NCBI GenBank assembly: GCA_030267565.1
Contig: BRXU01000005.1
Coordinates: 1,783,501-1,847,500 of the forward strand
From: Pleodorina starrii
Lineage: Eukaryota > Chlorophyta > Chlorophyceae > Chlamydomonadales > Volvocaceae
Direction: 5' to 3'
DNA: 64,000 nucleotides
Positions 46,339 to 58,300 of this stretch are shown here, piece by piece. Under the pieces are notes generated by a model that was given only the letters and a program-made list of their open reading frames with translations, was not told where the DNA came from and made no database searches. How positions within the stretch are numbered: position 1 is the stretch's first letter; every line of letters starts with the position of its first letter. A program made the translations under genes and the position numbers.

Positions 46339-49300
46339 TCACAGCGCGTCGCGCCAATTGCTGGGGATGCTGGTGCGCCGCCGCGATGCCACCGGGCTAT
46401 CCCCGCCGCCCTGCCTGCTGCCGCTGCCGCTCAGCACCGCTTCGCCGCCCTCCTCCTCCTTCACCTCCTCCTCCTGCACCTCCTCCGCTGTCCTCCACTT
46501 GCTGCTGCTGCTGCTGCGGCTGCTGCCGGCGCTGCCGGCCGCCGCCGCCGCGACGGTGCTGTCGCCATCGTCGCTCGAGCCGCTGACAGAGCTGTTGCGT
46601 TGGCTGGACTGGTGGTTGGAGGAGCCGTTGGCCTCCGCCGCAGTCACCGCGGGGTGCTCCTGCTCCTCCTGCCGCGACTCCTGCTGCTGCTGCTGCTCCT
46701 GCGGCTGCTCCCCGCGTGTGACAGCCAGCTCCGCAGCCATGCTCGCCCACCGAGAGAGCTTCGAGGTAAAGGACGAGGAGGCGACCGCTGCGGAGACTTC
46801 CGGTTGCTCGGCTTCCGGCTGCTTGACTCCCATAGCAGCGGCCGCCGCGCCGTTGCTGCTGCTGCCGACACCTTCCTGACGATGGTTGTGCCCGCTGCCG
46901 TTGCCGCTGCCGTTGCCGTTGCTGCTGGCTGCGGCCTCGGTGGCTTGGATGGCTTCCTGCGCCACCGCAGGTTCCCGCTCCTGCTGCAGTGCCGGGGCCG
47001 CCTCATGCGCTGCCGACTCCAACCCCTGCTGCTGCCCCTGCTGCTCCTGCTGCGGACTACGATGGGACGGCGTCGCTTCAGCGGCGGTGGCGGCAGCTTG
47101 CACCGGCGGCAGCTCGAAGTGCAGAGGCGGCGGCGGAGGCGCCGACGGCGCCACAGACGGTGGCGGTGCTGGTGCTGCTGGTGCTGGTGCTGCGGCGGCG
47201 GCAGTAGGTGTGGAGAAGCCGACAGACGGCGAGCGCGGCAGCGGCACGGACTGCTGCTGTTGCTGCTGCTGGCTCGCGGGCGGCCTGCTGGGGTTGAGGG
47301 CCGTCTTGACGACCGACAAAGCCTGGATCACGGCAGTACGGCAGTTCGGCGGACAGAGGGAGGGGTGTTTGAAAGGGACCACGTGCGCACGTCACCCCGG
47401 GCGGCACCGCGCCACACTCCTGGCAGTGCATCGCAAGCGGGCAGTCGATACATATAACAACATAAGCAAGGATGAATCGCAGGCACAGCCCGTCTAAAAC
47501 CCGTGTGGACCCCCTCTCCCCCATGCTACAGGGTAGCCACTCGTCGTGCACCACGCAGAATCACCGTACGGCAGCCCCTGGATGCACCACGCAGGGTTTT
47601 ACAGTCGTACAGTACGGAAACCCCTCTTCCGTACGCCATGGCCCTCCTGCCGTACCTCCTTGAGTGCCATCAGCTTCACCTCGTACTCCGCCTTCAGCAC
47701 CGCCTTCTGCATTTCAAACTCAGCCTGTACGGCAAGTACGGCAAGGGAGAGGGAGGGAATTTGCGGGTTGGCGAGATGGTGAGTGCGGCGACGCAATGGC
47801 CTCGGTGAGTATGCATGTGCCGGGTGGCTGTTTGGGCCACAGAACCACCTTCGCGATTGAGATTTTCGCGATTAAGATTTTCGCGATTGAGATCTTCGCG
47901 ATTTAGATCTTCGGAATTGAGATTTTCGCGATCGAGGTCTTGAAATGAGATCTTCGCGATTGAAATCTTCGCGATTGAGATCTGAGGTAAAGCGATAGGG
48001 GTGCAGATCACAGGCTGGCGGAGGGGGAAGCTCAACAGCACACAACTACCGAATCAACAAACTCGGCCCAGGGGCCGCCAAAATACACCACCAGGTAGCC
48101 ACTGACAACCCACACCACCACCACCGCCGACTGGCTATGCGCCGTGCCTGTGCGGGATCGGCGGCGGCGGCGGCGCCATGCAGTTCCTCGCCTCCGCCGG
48201 GGCTGTCGCCGTGGCCGCACGGCAGCGGCGACGGCGACGGCAACGGCAGCGCCGGCGACGGCGGCGGTACCTGCATCCTGTTGCGGTCCACCTCGGTCGC
48301 GGCCTCCAGCGCCTCCTGCACCTGCTGCATCTCCTCCGTGTGTCGGTTGCGCTCCGCACTGAGCTCGATCTGCAGCGTCAATGCGTCATGGACAGGGAGG
48401 CGTTGAAGGCGGAGGCGTAAAAGGCTGAGGCGTGAGGACGAAGGACGAAGAGGAGCCCGGGAGATGGGGGCGTGAGGGTTTAAAACCCGGGGATGGGATC
48501 CCCCACACCCGCCCGTCCCCACCCACACCCACCACACCAACACCCAGCCCCAGCCCCAGCCCCAGCCCCAGCCCCACACCTCCCTCACCTGCAACGTCTG
48601 CACCTGCACCGCCATGGCCGCCACCTCCTCCGCCGAACCCGACCCCGCCTCCAACATCTCCCGCTGCTCCTCAATCGTCTCCACCGCCGCCCGGTACTGT
48701 CCCCCCAGGTCCTCCAGCTGCGCCTTGAGCACCGCCCGCTCGCCCTCTTGCTCAGCCAGCGCGGCCTGCAGGGAGCCTTCGCGCGCGGCGGCGACGGAGA
48801 GGGAGCTCTCCTGTTCTTCCAGCCGGGACTGGATGGGGGGAGGGGGCGGGGTAAAAAAGAAGAGGGGGGGCGGGGTAAGAAAGAAGAGACCGCAGCGAAA
48901 GAACAGGGGCGGGAGGGCGCGGGGATGGGGACGGGAGGCGTTTGGGTTTGGAAGGGTGGAGGGGTGGGGGCGGTGGTGGAGGGGTATAAGAGGAACACGA
49001 CCCGCAGCGATGGAACGGAACAGAGGCAAGGTTGGAGGGGAGGGCGGGAGGCAGGAAGGGAGGGAGGGAGGGAAGGAAAGGTAGGACGAGGCTGCCGCAC
49101 GAATGCCAAAAGAACCGAAACGTAACGTAATCAGGGCAAAAGGGCGGCGCTGCAACCATGCATGCAACAAACTTCTCGATACAGCCGCCCACCATCAGCC
49201 CCACCACCAGCCCCACCACCACCCGCCCCACCACCACCCGCTCCACCACCCGCCCCACCATCCGCCCCACCTTGTATTGGGCGATGGACGCCTGCAGCTT

Positions 49301-52300
49301 CTCCACCCGACCCAGCAGGTCAGTCTCCCGGGAGCCCGCCGCCTCCACCTGGCGCAATGCCTCCGCCTCGCGCGCGGCGGCCGCCTCCGCCTCGCTGCGA
49401 CTGCTCTCCAACTTGGACTGCAGAGCAGGGCAGAGCATGGCAGCATGGGCAGCAGGGAGTTGTTTGGAATCGAGTTCGTGAATTTGTTAGAAACTTTGGG
49501 GTTAGACTTGCACAGAACTTGCGCAGAATTTGCACAACTTCAGCCCCGCCCCTCCGTCCGTCCGTCCGTCCATCCGTCCAGAGCACACCTCTCATACACG
49601 CGCCTCTTCTCCGAAACCCCGAAACCCCGAAACCCTCACCCCTAAAACAACTCCCTAGACGGGCCCACCCCAGCCCTGCCCAGCCCAACCCCCTGTTGTT
49701 CATTCACCCCCATCCACCCCCCTTCACCCCCCGCCCCTCCCGCAAACCCACCTTGTAGCTCTCCGTGAGGTTCTGCAATCGGTCCATCTCCCGCTGCATC
49801 GCCTCCGCCTTCTCCGACATGGCCGCTTGCTTCTCGGCCGCCTTCTGCAGCTCCCGCTGCTGATCAGCCAGCTCGGACTGCGGGCGCGGAGGCGGGGTAT
49901 TTGGGTGGGGTGGTGGTGAAGGTGGGAGTGGTGGTGGCGGCGGTGGAGGTTTTGGCGGGGGAACAGAAAGTGGGGGAAACAATACGAATCCGAAGAGGTA
50001 GAGCTCTGAGCGAGGAGGGGATGAGTATGATATGGAGGGTTGGGTTAGATTGGGCTGGGCGGCAAATGGCATGCAACGCAACCCCCTCCCCCTCGGCCCT
50101 CCTCCGTATGCCAGCCTTTCAGCTATGCCCGCCCGCTCGGGCTGTTGTACAATGCCCCTCCCCACCCTCCCCACCCGCACACAACCCCCCTCCCTTGCTC
50201 CCATCGTACCGACCTGGTACTCCTCCGCCGTACGGCGTTGCTCGTCCAGCTCCCTCGCCAGCTCCTCCTGGCGCTCCATGGCTGCCGCCAACTGCTCCTC
50301 CTGCTGCCGTACAACCGCCTGCAGGTACGAAAGGTCACACAAGCAAGCGAGCGCAAGTGAGAGAGTCAGGCCAGGGCCGGGATCGAAGGCGGACCCCGCG
50401 TTACCGACTATCTATTTGCGCTACTTTGGATGCCCGCAGGCAGGGTCACGGAGCGCAGTGCGAGCAAAGCAGAGCCAAGCTAAACGAAGCAGAGCACAGC
50501 AGATCGAAGCCGAGCGAAGCGAAGCGGAGCGAATAGGACACCCGAACCGGCGGGCGACAACAAAGGCCTCCGAGAACCGGGGGCGCTGCTGATCCCCCGC
50601 CAAGCGGCAAGGAAGGTGGTGGTAAAAAGCAAGCGAAAATAACAATCGAGAACCGAACCGAGCAAAGGGCGAAGCGAAGACGGTGACAACCGTGTGCGAG
50701 CCTAGCGGCGGTACGACACGGTACGACGCCGTACTACTGACGCGCAAGTTGCCGTACCTGTAGTGAGGTCAGCTGCTCGTCCAGAGCCTCCTCGCGCTCC
50801 AGGGAGCGGCTCAGCTCGCCGTCGTGCTCCTCCAGGTACTCCTGCAGTTGGCCGTTGGTACAGCAACAGACAATAAAAAAACCAAGTGGGCCGGGCCGAG
50901 ATGCCGTACATGCCGTACAGCAGGATGATCGCGTCCAGGCGACGCGACCATCAGGCTTCTGGCTTACCATAAACACATGGATGATAGGGCGCGAGGGCGC
51001 TCGCTGCATCATCTGCCTACTGGTTACTACTGCCTCGCGGGTTGTGGGTTTTAGGGTTGCGGGCACCTGCCGAAGCCCTTCGGACCATGCCTCCCCTTTC
51101 CCAAAGCTACTCCCCCTTTTTGCAAGTTACCCTCTAGTTGCCCCACGGGACCGAACAGTCCACACCTCACATGCCTACGACCCCACATGTACATGCGCGC
51201 GTACGCATCCGACACACAGGCACCATCCGCCCAGAGCCCCCCCTCGGTATCTTCTTTCCTAAAACCCCCCGCTCCCCCTCTTCAACAAGAGGGCGCACCC
51301 CGCGGCTAACGACCCCCCAAACTCGCTGCGGGGCGCCGCCAGGCAGTATACACACACACGCGCCCCCACGCCCCCCCCCCCACCCCACCCACCCACCTTG
51401 TACTGTTCGATGACCCTCTTGAGTCGCGCCACCTCCCGCCTCAGCGCCTCCTCCTGCCGCGCGCTCTCACCCACCCCCGCCGCCGCCGCCTCCACCTGCC
51501 TCTGGAACTCCTCCGCGCGGGATTGCATGCTGTTCAGCTCGCCGTGCAGTGTGGCCTCACGGGACAGCGCGTCTGAGGGGGCGATGGGGAGTTTGAAAAG
51601 AGAATTTGCAAGAAAGAAACAAGAAGCCCTGCGGACGTCGTAGTCTGAAGATCGACTGGATCTCTGTCAAGCTTCCCGAAAACGAACTGCTTACGGGAGG
51701 AGGGCCGGAAGGGACGTCCGGCAAGGGAGAGGAGGCGCTCTCTGCGCCACCCGCAGAGACAGAGAGACACAGTCCAGTTAAAACCATCTCAGCACCCGGC
51801 CCTCCTCCCGTGCCGCATCGTGTCCCACCCCGTCGCCACGACGCCCTAAACCAGCCCTAAACCAACCAACCCTAAATAAACCAGCCCTTAAAACCCGACA
51901 AAACCCTGAAACCCGCGCACCATCCAGGGCCGACTTCATCTCCTTGAGCATGCTCTCGTACAGGTCCTCCGTCTGTTGCGACCTCGCCTCCACATTACGG
52001 AGGTGCCCCTGGAGCGCCGAAAGCTCCGCCTCGTGCGCTTGCGCGGACTGCAAAACACACCGACACACCGACCCACCGACCCACCGAGGATGCGGGAGGT
52101 GGTGGGTGACGACGAGGATGCGGGAGGTGGTGGGTGACGACGCGGATGCGGGAAGACGAGCAGACGGGGGGGGGGCCAAAGGGGAGCCCAGAGTCAGAGG
52201 CAGAGTCAAGAGTCAAGAGTCAGAGTCCAGGGGGGCCCAGAGCTCATTGGGTGTAAGGGTGTAAGGGTTTTCGGAAAGGTCTGCTATGCCGCCCCTCGCC

Positions 52301-55300
52301 CCACCCCACCCTCGGTTCGTGTTCTTACGCTCCAACCCCCTCTCCCACCTCTCCGAGGGTCCCACGAATCCCTCTTCTTCGAACGAGAGGACGACGACAC
52401 CCGGGTCCAAGCTGTGAGCGGCAACCAATCCTAAGCCCTCACCCCCTCCCCCCACACACACCCCAGAAACAACAACGCCCCTTCTTCCACCCACCAGCTG
52501 CAGCTGCTCTTGCAGCGCCTGGACCTGCTTCTCGTAGGCCTGCGGCGAGAGAGGGCGTGAGGGTTCGTGTTTAGCGCGATGACAGGGTGGGAGGGTGGGA
52601 AGGTGGGTGGATGGTTTCTGCCTTTCAGAGTCGTTCAGAGACTACGTCTGTTCCGCCCTCTGCTCCCCAGGACCCCAGTTCGAATCCCGCCCCCGTCGCA
52701 TATATCCCCGCCACCGCAAGTCCGTCTCTGGGCCCCTTCACCAACGTCGCATCGGCTACCTTTTGCCGTGGCTCGTCCCTCCAATTCCCAACTTCCCAAA
52801 TTCCCCGGCTCCCCCGACCCCACCCCACCCCCACCCTCCTAACGCCGTCTCCTTCTCCGCTGCGATTTTTTTCTTTTTACCCCCACCCCCACCCCACCCC
52901 CACCTCGACGTTGCCCGCCAGCTGCATGCTTGCCGCCACCTGCGCCTCCATGGACTGCAACATCGCCTCAGATTGCTGCTGGGAGGACCTGAGAGCAGCC
53001 CGGGGGGAGACGGGGGAGGAGGGGGAGGGGGAGGGAACGGGGGGTAACCAGCGGTGTGGGAGAGACATTAGGTAAGGTGCGGGTTGTATCTGGCGGTGCA
53101 TCGGGCCGCACCCGGCACCTCCTGAAACACACACATACCCCCCTTTCTGTCTCTATCTCTCTCCCTCTTAACAGCTGTCAGAGTCCCCAAAAAAGAGTAA
53201 AAAAACAGACCGCCTAGCGCCCACCTCGAGGAGGGGGAGGAGGGGGAGGAGGGAACGGGGGGTAACCAGCGGTGTGGGAGAGGCATAAGGAAGGTGGGGG
53301 TGTGGGGCGGTGCATCGGGCCGCATCTGGCCTTTTGACACACACACAACCTCTCTATCTCTCTATCTCTATCTCTCTCCCTCTCCACAGCTGTCAGAGTC
53401 CCCCAAAAAGAGTAAAAAAAAACCAGACCGCCCAGCTCCCACCTTGTGCCCCAGGTCCCCCGCTCCCGTTCGTCGGACTGCAGTTTAAGAACCGCACCAC
53501 ACAACTCCGACCCGCGTGTCGCAAGCCCTTCCGTGCTTCTTGATTTTTTGTACATGCCCCCACGGACCGCCCGCCCAGCTCCCACCGCCCGCCCAGTGCG
53601 CAGTGCCTGTCTTGCCCCTCGGCGCCCGCCCCCCCCCGGCGCCATCCAGCCCTGCTCGCGCTGCCCACCTCGCCGCCTGCAACTCCGCCTCCACCGCCTC
53701 GTACTGGTCCAGCGCCGAGTGGTAGGCGGACTCCAGCCGGTCCAACAGGCGAAGGCTGTAGCTGCCCGCCGCATCCGCCCGCTGTAGCTCAGATAACGCA
53801 GCCTCGTACTGCTGCCGGGCAGCCTGCGGGAGTGCGGGTTTGGTTTGGTTTGGTTTTTAGGGTTTTATGAAAGGTTTAGTTCACTATCCATCCCGAAATG
53901 GTAACACCCAATGACCCCTCCTCCTACCACAACACAGCCGCACACAGCCGCGCACACAGCCGCACACACCCGTTCACACGGTCTGACCTGCAGGGACTGC
54001 TCCAGCGCGTTCACCGCATCGCTGTTTGAGTTGTGGGAGCGAGCCGCCTCAGCAAGCTTCGCCTGGGGGTGTGTGTTTGTGCATGTGCGTTTTTGTGTGG
54101 AGAGCGGGGCGGGGGAGGGGGGAAGGGATCGGACAGGGAGGGGAGGGGGTCCCGGGGAAGGACGCAAGAGGAGGAGGAAGAAGAAGGACAAGAGGATGGA
54201 TCCGTGCAAGCGACGACAATGGCGACAACAGTCGCAACAACGGTAGCAACGAAGTAAGTGGGGGGCAACTCAAGGTGGCCGCGGGGCCCGGGAGGGGAGG
54301 GGAGGGCGCAGATAGCCCATCTGCTTACGGGCCGACACACACACACACACCAGGTAGTTAACTAAACTCCCCCCCCCCACCCCCCGCCCCCCCCCCCCAC
54401 ACCCACCTGCATGTCCGCCAGCTCCCCGGACAGCTCCGCCTCCCGCCCCTTGGAGGCATCCAGTTGCTGCTGCAGAGTGCCCAGCGATATCTGCGTGGAG
54501 GAGACCTCCGCCTGGGCAGCCTCGACCTGCCAGGGGGGAGGGAGGCAGGGGCGTGGGGGCCGGGGGGCGGGGGGCGGTGGGGCCGGGGTCAGGGAGTGGT
54601 AAGCTCCTTCATATACAAATACGGTAGGCCGGGGTGAAGAGTGGAATGCAAGGAACGAAACTGCTTCTCGCTCGACCGCGCCCCACCTCACACCGCAACG
54701 GTGACACCCACCATCGCACATCCAACCCACCTGCACCCGCAATCCCACCATCTCGCCCAATCGAAACCCTCTCCCCCATCCCGGGCCGTTTTCTATTATC
54801 CGTTTATCCCCCATCCCCCAGCTCCACACCTGCTGCCGCAGCGCCGCCATCTGCGCCTCGTACTCGGTGACCCGCTGCTCCTCCGCCGCCGCCCGCTCCG
54901 CAAGTTGTGCCTCCAGCTGCCGCTGCGCCTCCGCCGCCGCCGCCCGCGTCGCCTCCATCGCAGCCAGGTGCTCCGACTCCAGCGCCGCCAGTCGCGCCCG
55001 CTGCTCCTCCTCAGCAGCCGCGGCAGCTGCGGCAGCCGTCGCCGTCGCCGCCGCAGCGTCCTGCGGCAGATGGAGAAACAGGAACTGCCACACTCAACAC
55101 GCCAGGGAACGGTCTTTCCGCGCACGAGGCCCAAGGAAACCCCTCCCAAGAAAGCGCGACGGAAAAGGAAAAGGACGACGGGCCTTGGCGGAGCTGGGCT
55201 CGGAGCAGCTCCGTGACCCACGGGTCGGCTTCACCTGCTGTGAGCGCAGCTCCCCCAAGGCCCTGGACTCCCACTGACTCTCCCAGATCCGATCCAGCCC

Positions 55301-58300
55301 CCCTGCCCCCGCCCACGCACACACACACGCAACCGCACTTGCACACGGATGTTACGACAGAGTTACAAACCTGCGCGCGGCCCGGGGACTGCGCCCGGGA
55401 GGCTGACGGTGACGGCGACGGCGACGTCGAGCGCGATGGAGACGGCGACGGCGAGCGGGACGGCGGGAGGCCGGGAGCGGCGCCACCGGCTGCCCTCTCA
55501 GCTGCCGTCGGTTGCTCGTCCTGGGCCTCCAGCATTTGGCGCCAGTTTGCACCGGTGGCCTTGCTGCTGCCGTGAGCGACCGCCTCGTCGGCCGCACTCG
55601 AGACACGGCCGCCCGTGTAGACCACCTGGGTTGGTGGGGCGATGGGATGTGGGGGAGGAGGGCGGGGGGGGGTGAAGAACCCGGCGGGAGAGGCACAGCA
55701 AGCGGCTGCAAGCGGGACTTCAGGACTTCTGTAATTCGCTGTTACATGTAAAAAAATAATCAGTATTAGGACTGAAGGACGGGCGCCACAGGGGCTCTTC
55801 AGCTTACAACGCCCGCAGCAACCCTACCTGACAAGCGAAGCGACGCGACGCAACACCCGCACACACACCCCACGCCCCCGCCCCCGCGCACCTGCACCTC
55901 CTCATCGTCCGGGTCGAACGAATCCAGCACCTCCACCACATTGAGCGGCGGCCCCATCGACAGCGGCAGCGGCAGCCCGCTGGTAAAGGCGGCCGCCGCG
56001 CCGCCGCCGCCGCCGCCGCCGCCGCGAGACGGCGAGCTGTCCCGCCGCCACATCTCCTTCGCCTCCTCAAACGCCCGCGCCGCCTCCACCGCCCGGGCCT
56101 CCTGCGCCTCCGCCGCCTCGTCCTGCAGCTCATGCAGCACGGCGAACGCCTCCTGGATCTTGCTGACGGCGTCGGCGGCGCCTGGCGGCGCGGACGGCGG
56201 CGGCGGCGCCGCCGCCGCCGCCGGCTGCAGCGGCGGCGGCACGAATGTCGACGGCTCGAACACCGCAGCGGGCACCGGCCTGCCGCGCTGCGCCGCCTTC
56301 TCCACCATCTTCCGTACGGCGGCGAGGTCGCTCTGCTGCTGCTGCAGCGCCGCTGCGGCGGCGGCGGCGGGCGTGGGCGGCGGGACCGCCGGCGGCGGCG
56401 GCAGGGCGCCGCGGGCGGGGCTGGCGGCGCGCGCATCGACGCCGCCCGACGCCACCGCCGCCGACGATGGTGGTGGCGGCGGCGGCGGCAGGTCCAACTC
56501 TACGGGGCCTGCGAGGACGGCAAAAACCAGTGTCTCCTCAATGCCAATAACAGCTCCAGCAACCCGTCAAACTTTCCATGCCCTTTTTCGTACCCCGTCT
56601 GGGACCCTCGGTGTGGACCACGCATCCGATTTGAATTTGATCTGAATCCGAATCCAGAGTCGTACACTCCAGCCGCCCGTCTACCTCTCCTCCCCAGACC
56701 ATGCCCCAGCGCCTCCCCTCTCCCCATCACACCACCACCGCCCCCTCACTCACCCAGGTTCGTCACTCCCCAGTCCCAGCCGAACAGCAGCATCTTGTCC
56801 GCCGCCGCCGGGCCCAGCGCACGATCCGCGCCGGGCTCCCAAGACACCGCCACCTCCGCCGCCGAACTCCAGCCGCTGGCGGCCGCCGCCGCCATCGCCG
56901 CCGCGCTGCACAGCACAAGCTTCGCCGCCACGGGCCGATCGAGTCGCATCGGTAGGCGAGCGACCCATGGGCCACCCGGCACGGCTGGATCGCGCCGCAG
57001 CGCCACGCCGCGCGCGGGGTTCCAGTCGCCTAACTCCTGGCAGGAGCCGGTCAGTACGGGTACGAGCTCGTCCACGGCGCCGGTGGACAGGGCGGTGGGC
57101 GGCATGCCGTCGTCGCGGACCGTCAGGTGTACGACGGCGGTGCCTGGTTTCGGAGGGTCGGGTAGTCCGCCGGTCGGGGAGAGCCGGAAACAGGTGCGAG
57201 GTGGCGGGTGCGCGGGTGGCGGGGGAGGAGTCTCAGCAGCGCTCCAGAGGAGAGAGCGGCGGCAGGTGCCGGTAGGTGCCGGAGAGCAGGGGTTGCTGTC
57301 AACTGCGTTCGTTTCTGGAACGATTGATGGATCGAGTACAGGCGTCGAACCGCGCGCTGTGCTGCGGTGGAGGCCGGGCCCCGCTGGCGATGTAGGGCGG
57401 GGCGGTGGTGGCGGCTGTGGATTGCGGTGACGCTCTCCCAGGAGCTCTTTTTTCGTTTTTTCGTTTTTTCGCCAGGTAGGCAGGTCGCGGAGATGACGGC
57501 ATGTCAGGGCAGGGCACGGGCCCTTCGTCCAATTTACCGACGATGGTTTCCTTTACATCGGTTTTTCCTCGAACGACGGAAATCTTCGAAAGTTCAAGGT
57601 CCCAACAAAACCGCCCCAGCCGGGCCCCAGCTCGAACTCACCGGGCGGCCTGGGAATGGGCGCTGGCGGCCACAGCATGGCATGCGTCCTGTTCGTGTCC
57701 TCAAACTCGCACAGCAGCAAATACCCGGAGCCGCCCGCCGCGCCTGCGCCCGCCGCGGACGACGACGGCGGCGGCGCCATGTACAACATCCGATCGTTGC
57801 CCGATTCCCAATGGATCGGCAGGCCGTCCTGCAGCAGTACGAGCTGCGTACGACAAAGTACGACAGCGGCAGCAGCAGCAGCACCCCCGGTGTCGCGTGT
57901 GTGTTCGGGGAGCGAGTGTCCCGTGTGGCCGACTTACGACCGCCGCCGCGGCTGGAAAAGACAGGGGAAGGGGAGGCTGACACGCACACACACACACACG
58001 ACAACCGTCAGTGCTCACTCCGTCCCTCTGTCCCTCTTTGGTTCTCGCGGCAGGTGGCGCCGCGCATACGCACCACCACCACAGTCGGAACCGCGCACAC
58101 TATTTGTACAGCACTGTCGTACTGTCGTACCATCCGTACCCGCCCGCACGCTCGTACCTTTGCAGCGATGGGTCGATCCAGGGGCAACGCCAGCTCCGCC
58201 AGGTGGGCGGTGCCGGCCGGGTTGGGGCTCAGTCGTGCTCCCCTCTGCGGCTCCCAATCGCCAAGCAGGGGGTGACCGCCCACCAGCACCAACTGCTGGC

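Noticed and set aside
46600..47457. Plus-strand Leu/Arg-rich ORF over the last SAGA-like exon
   Set aside because: It is the complement of CAG/CTG (Gln/Ala/Ser) codons. The minus strand ends with a Rubisco-binding motif and joins the upstream exon in phase.
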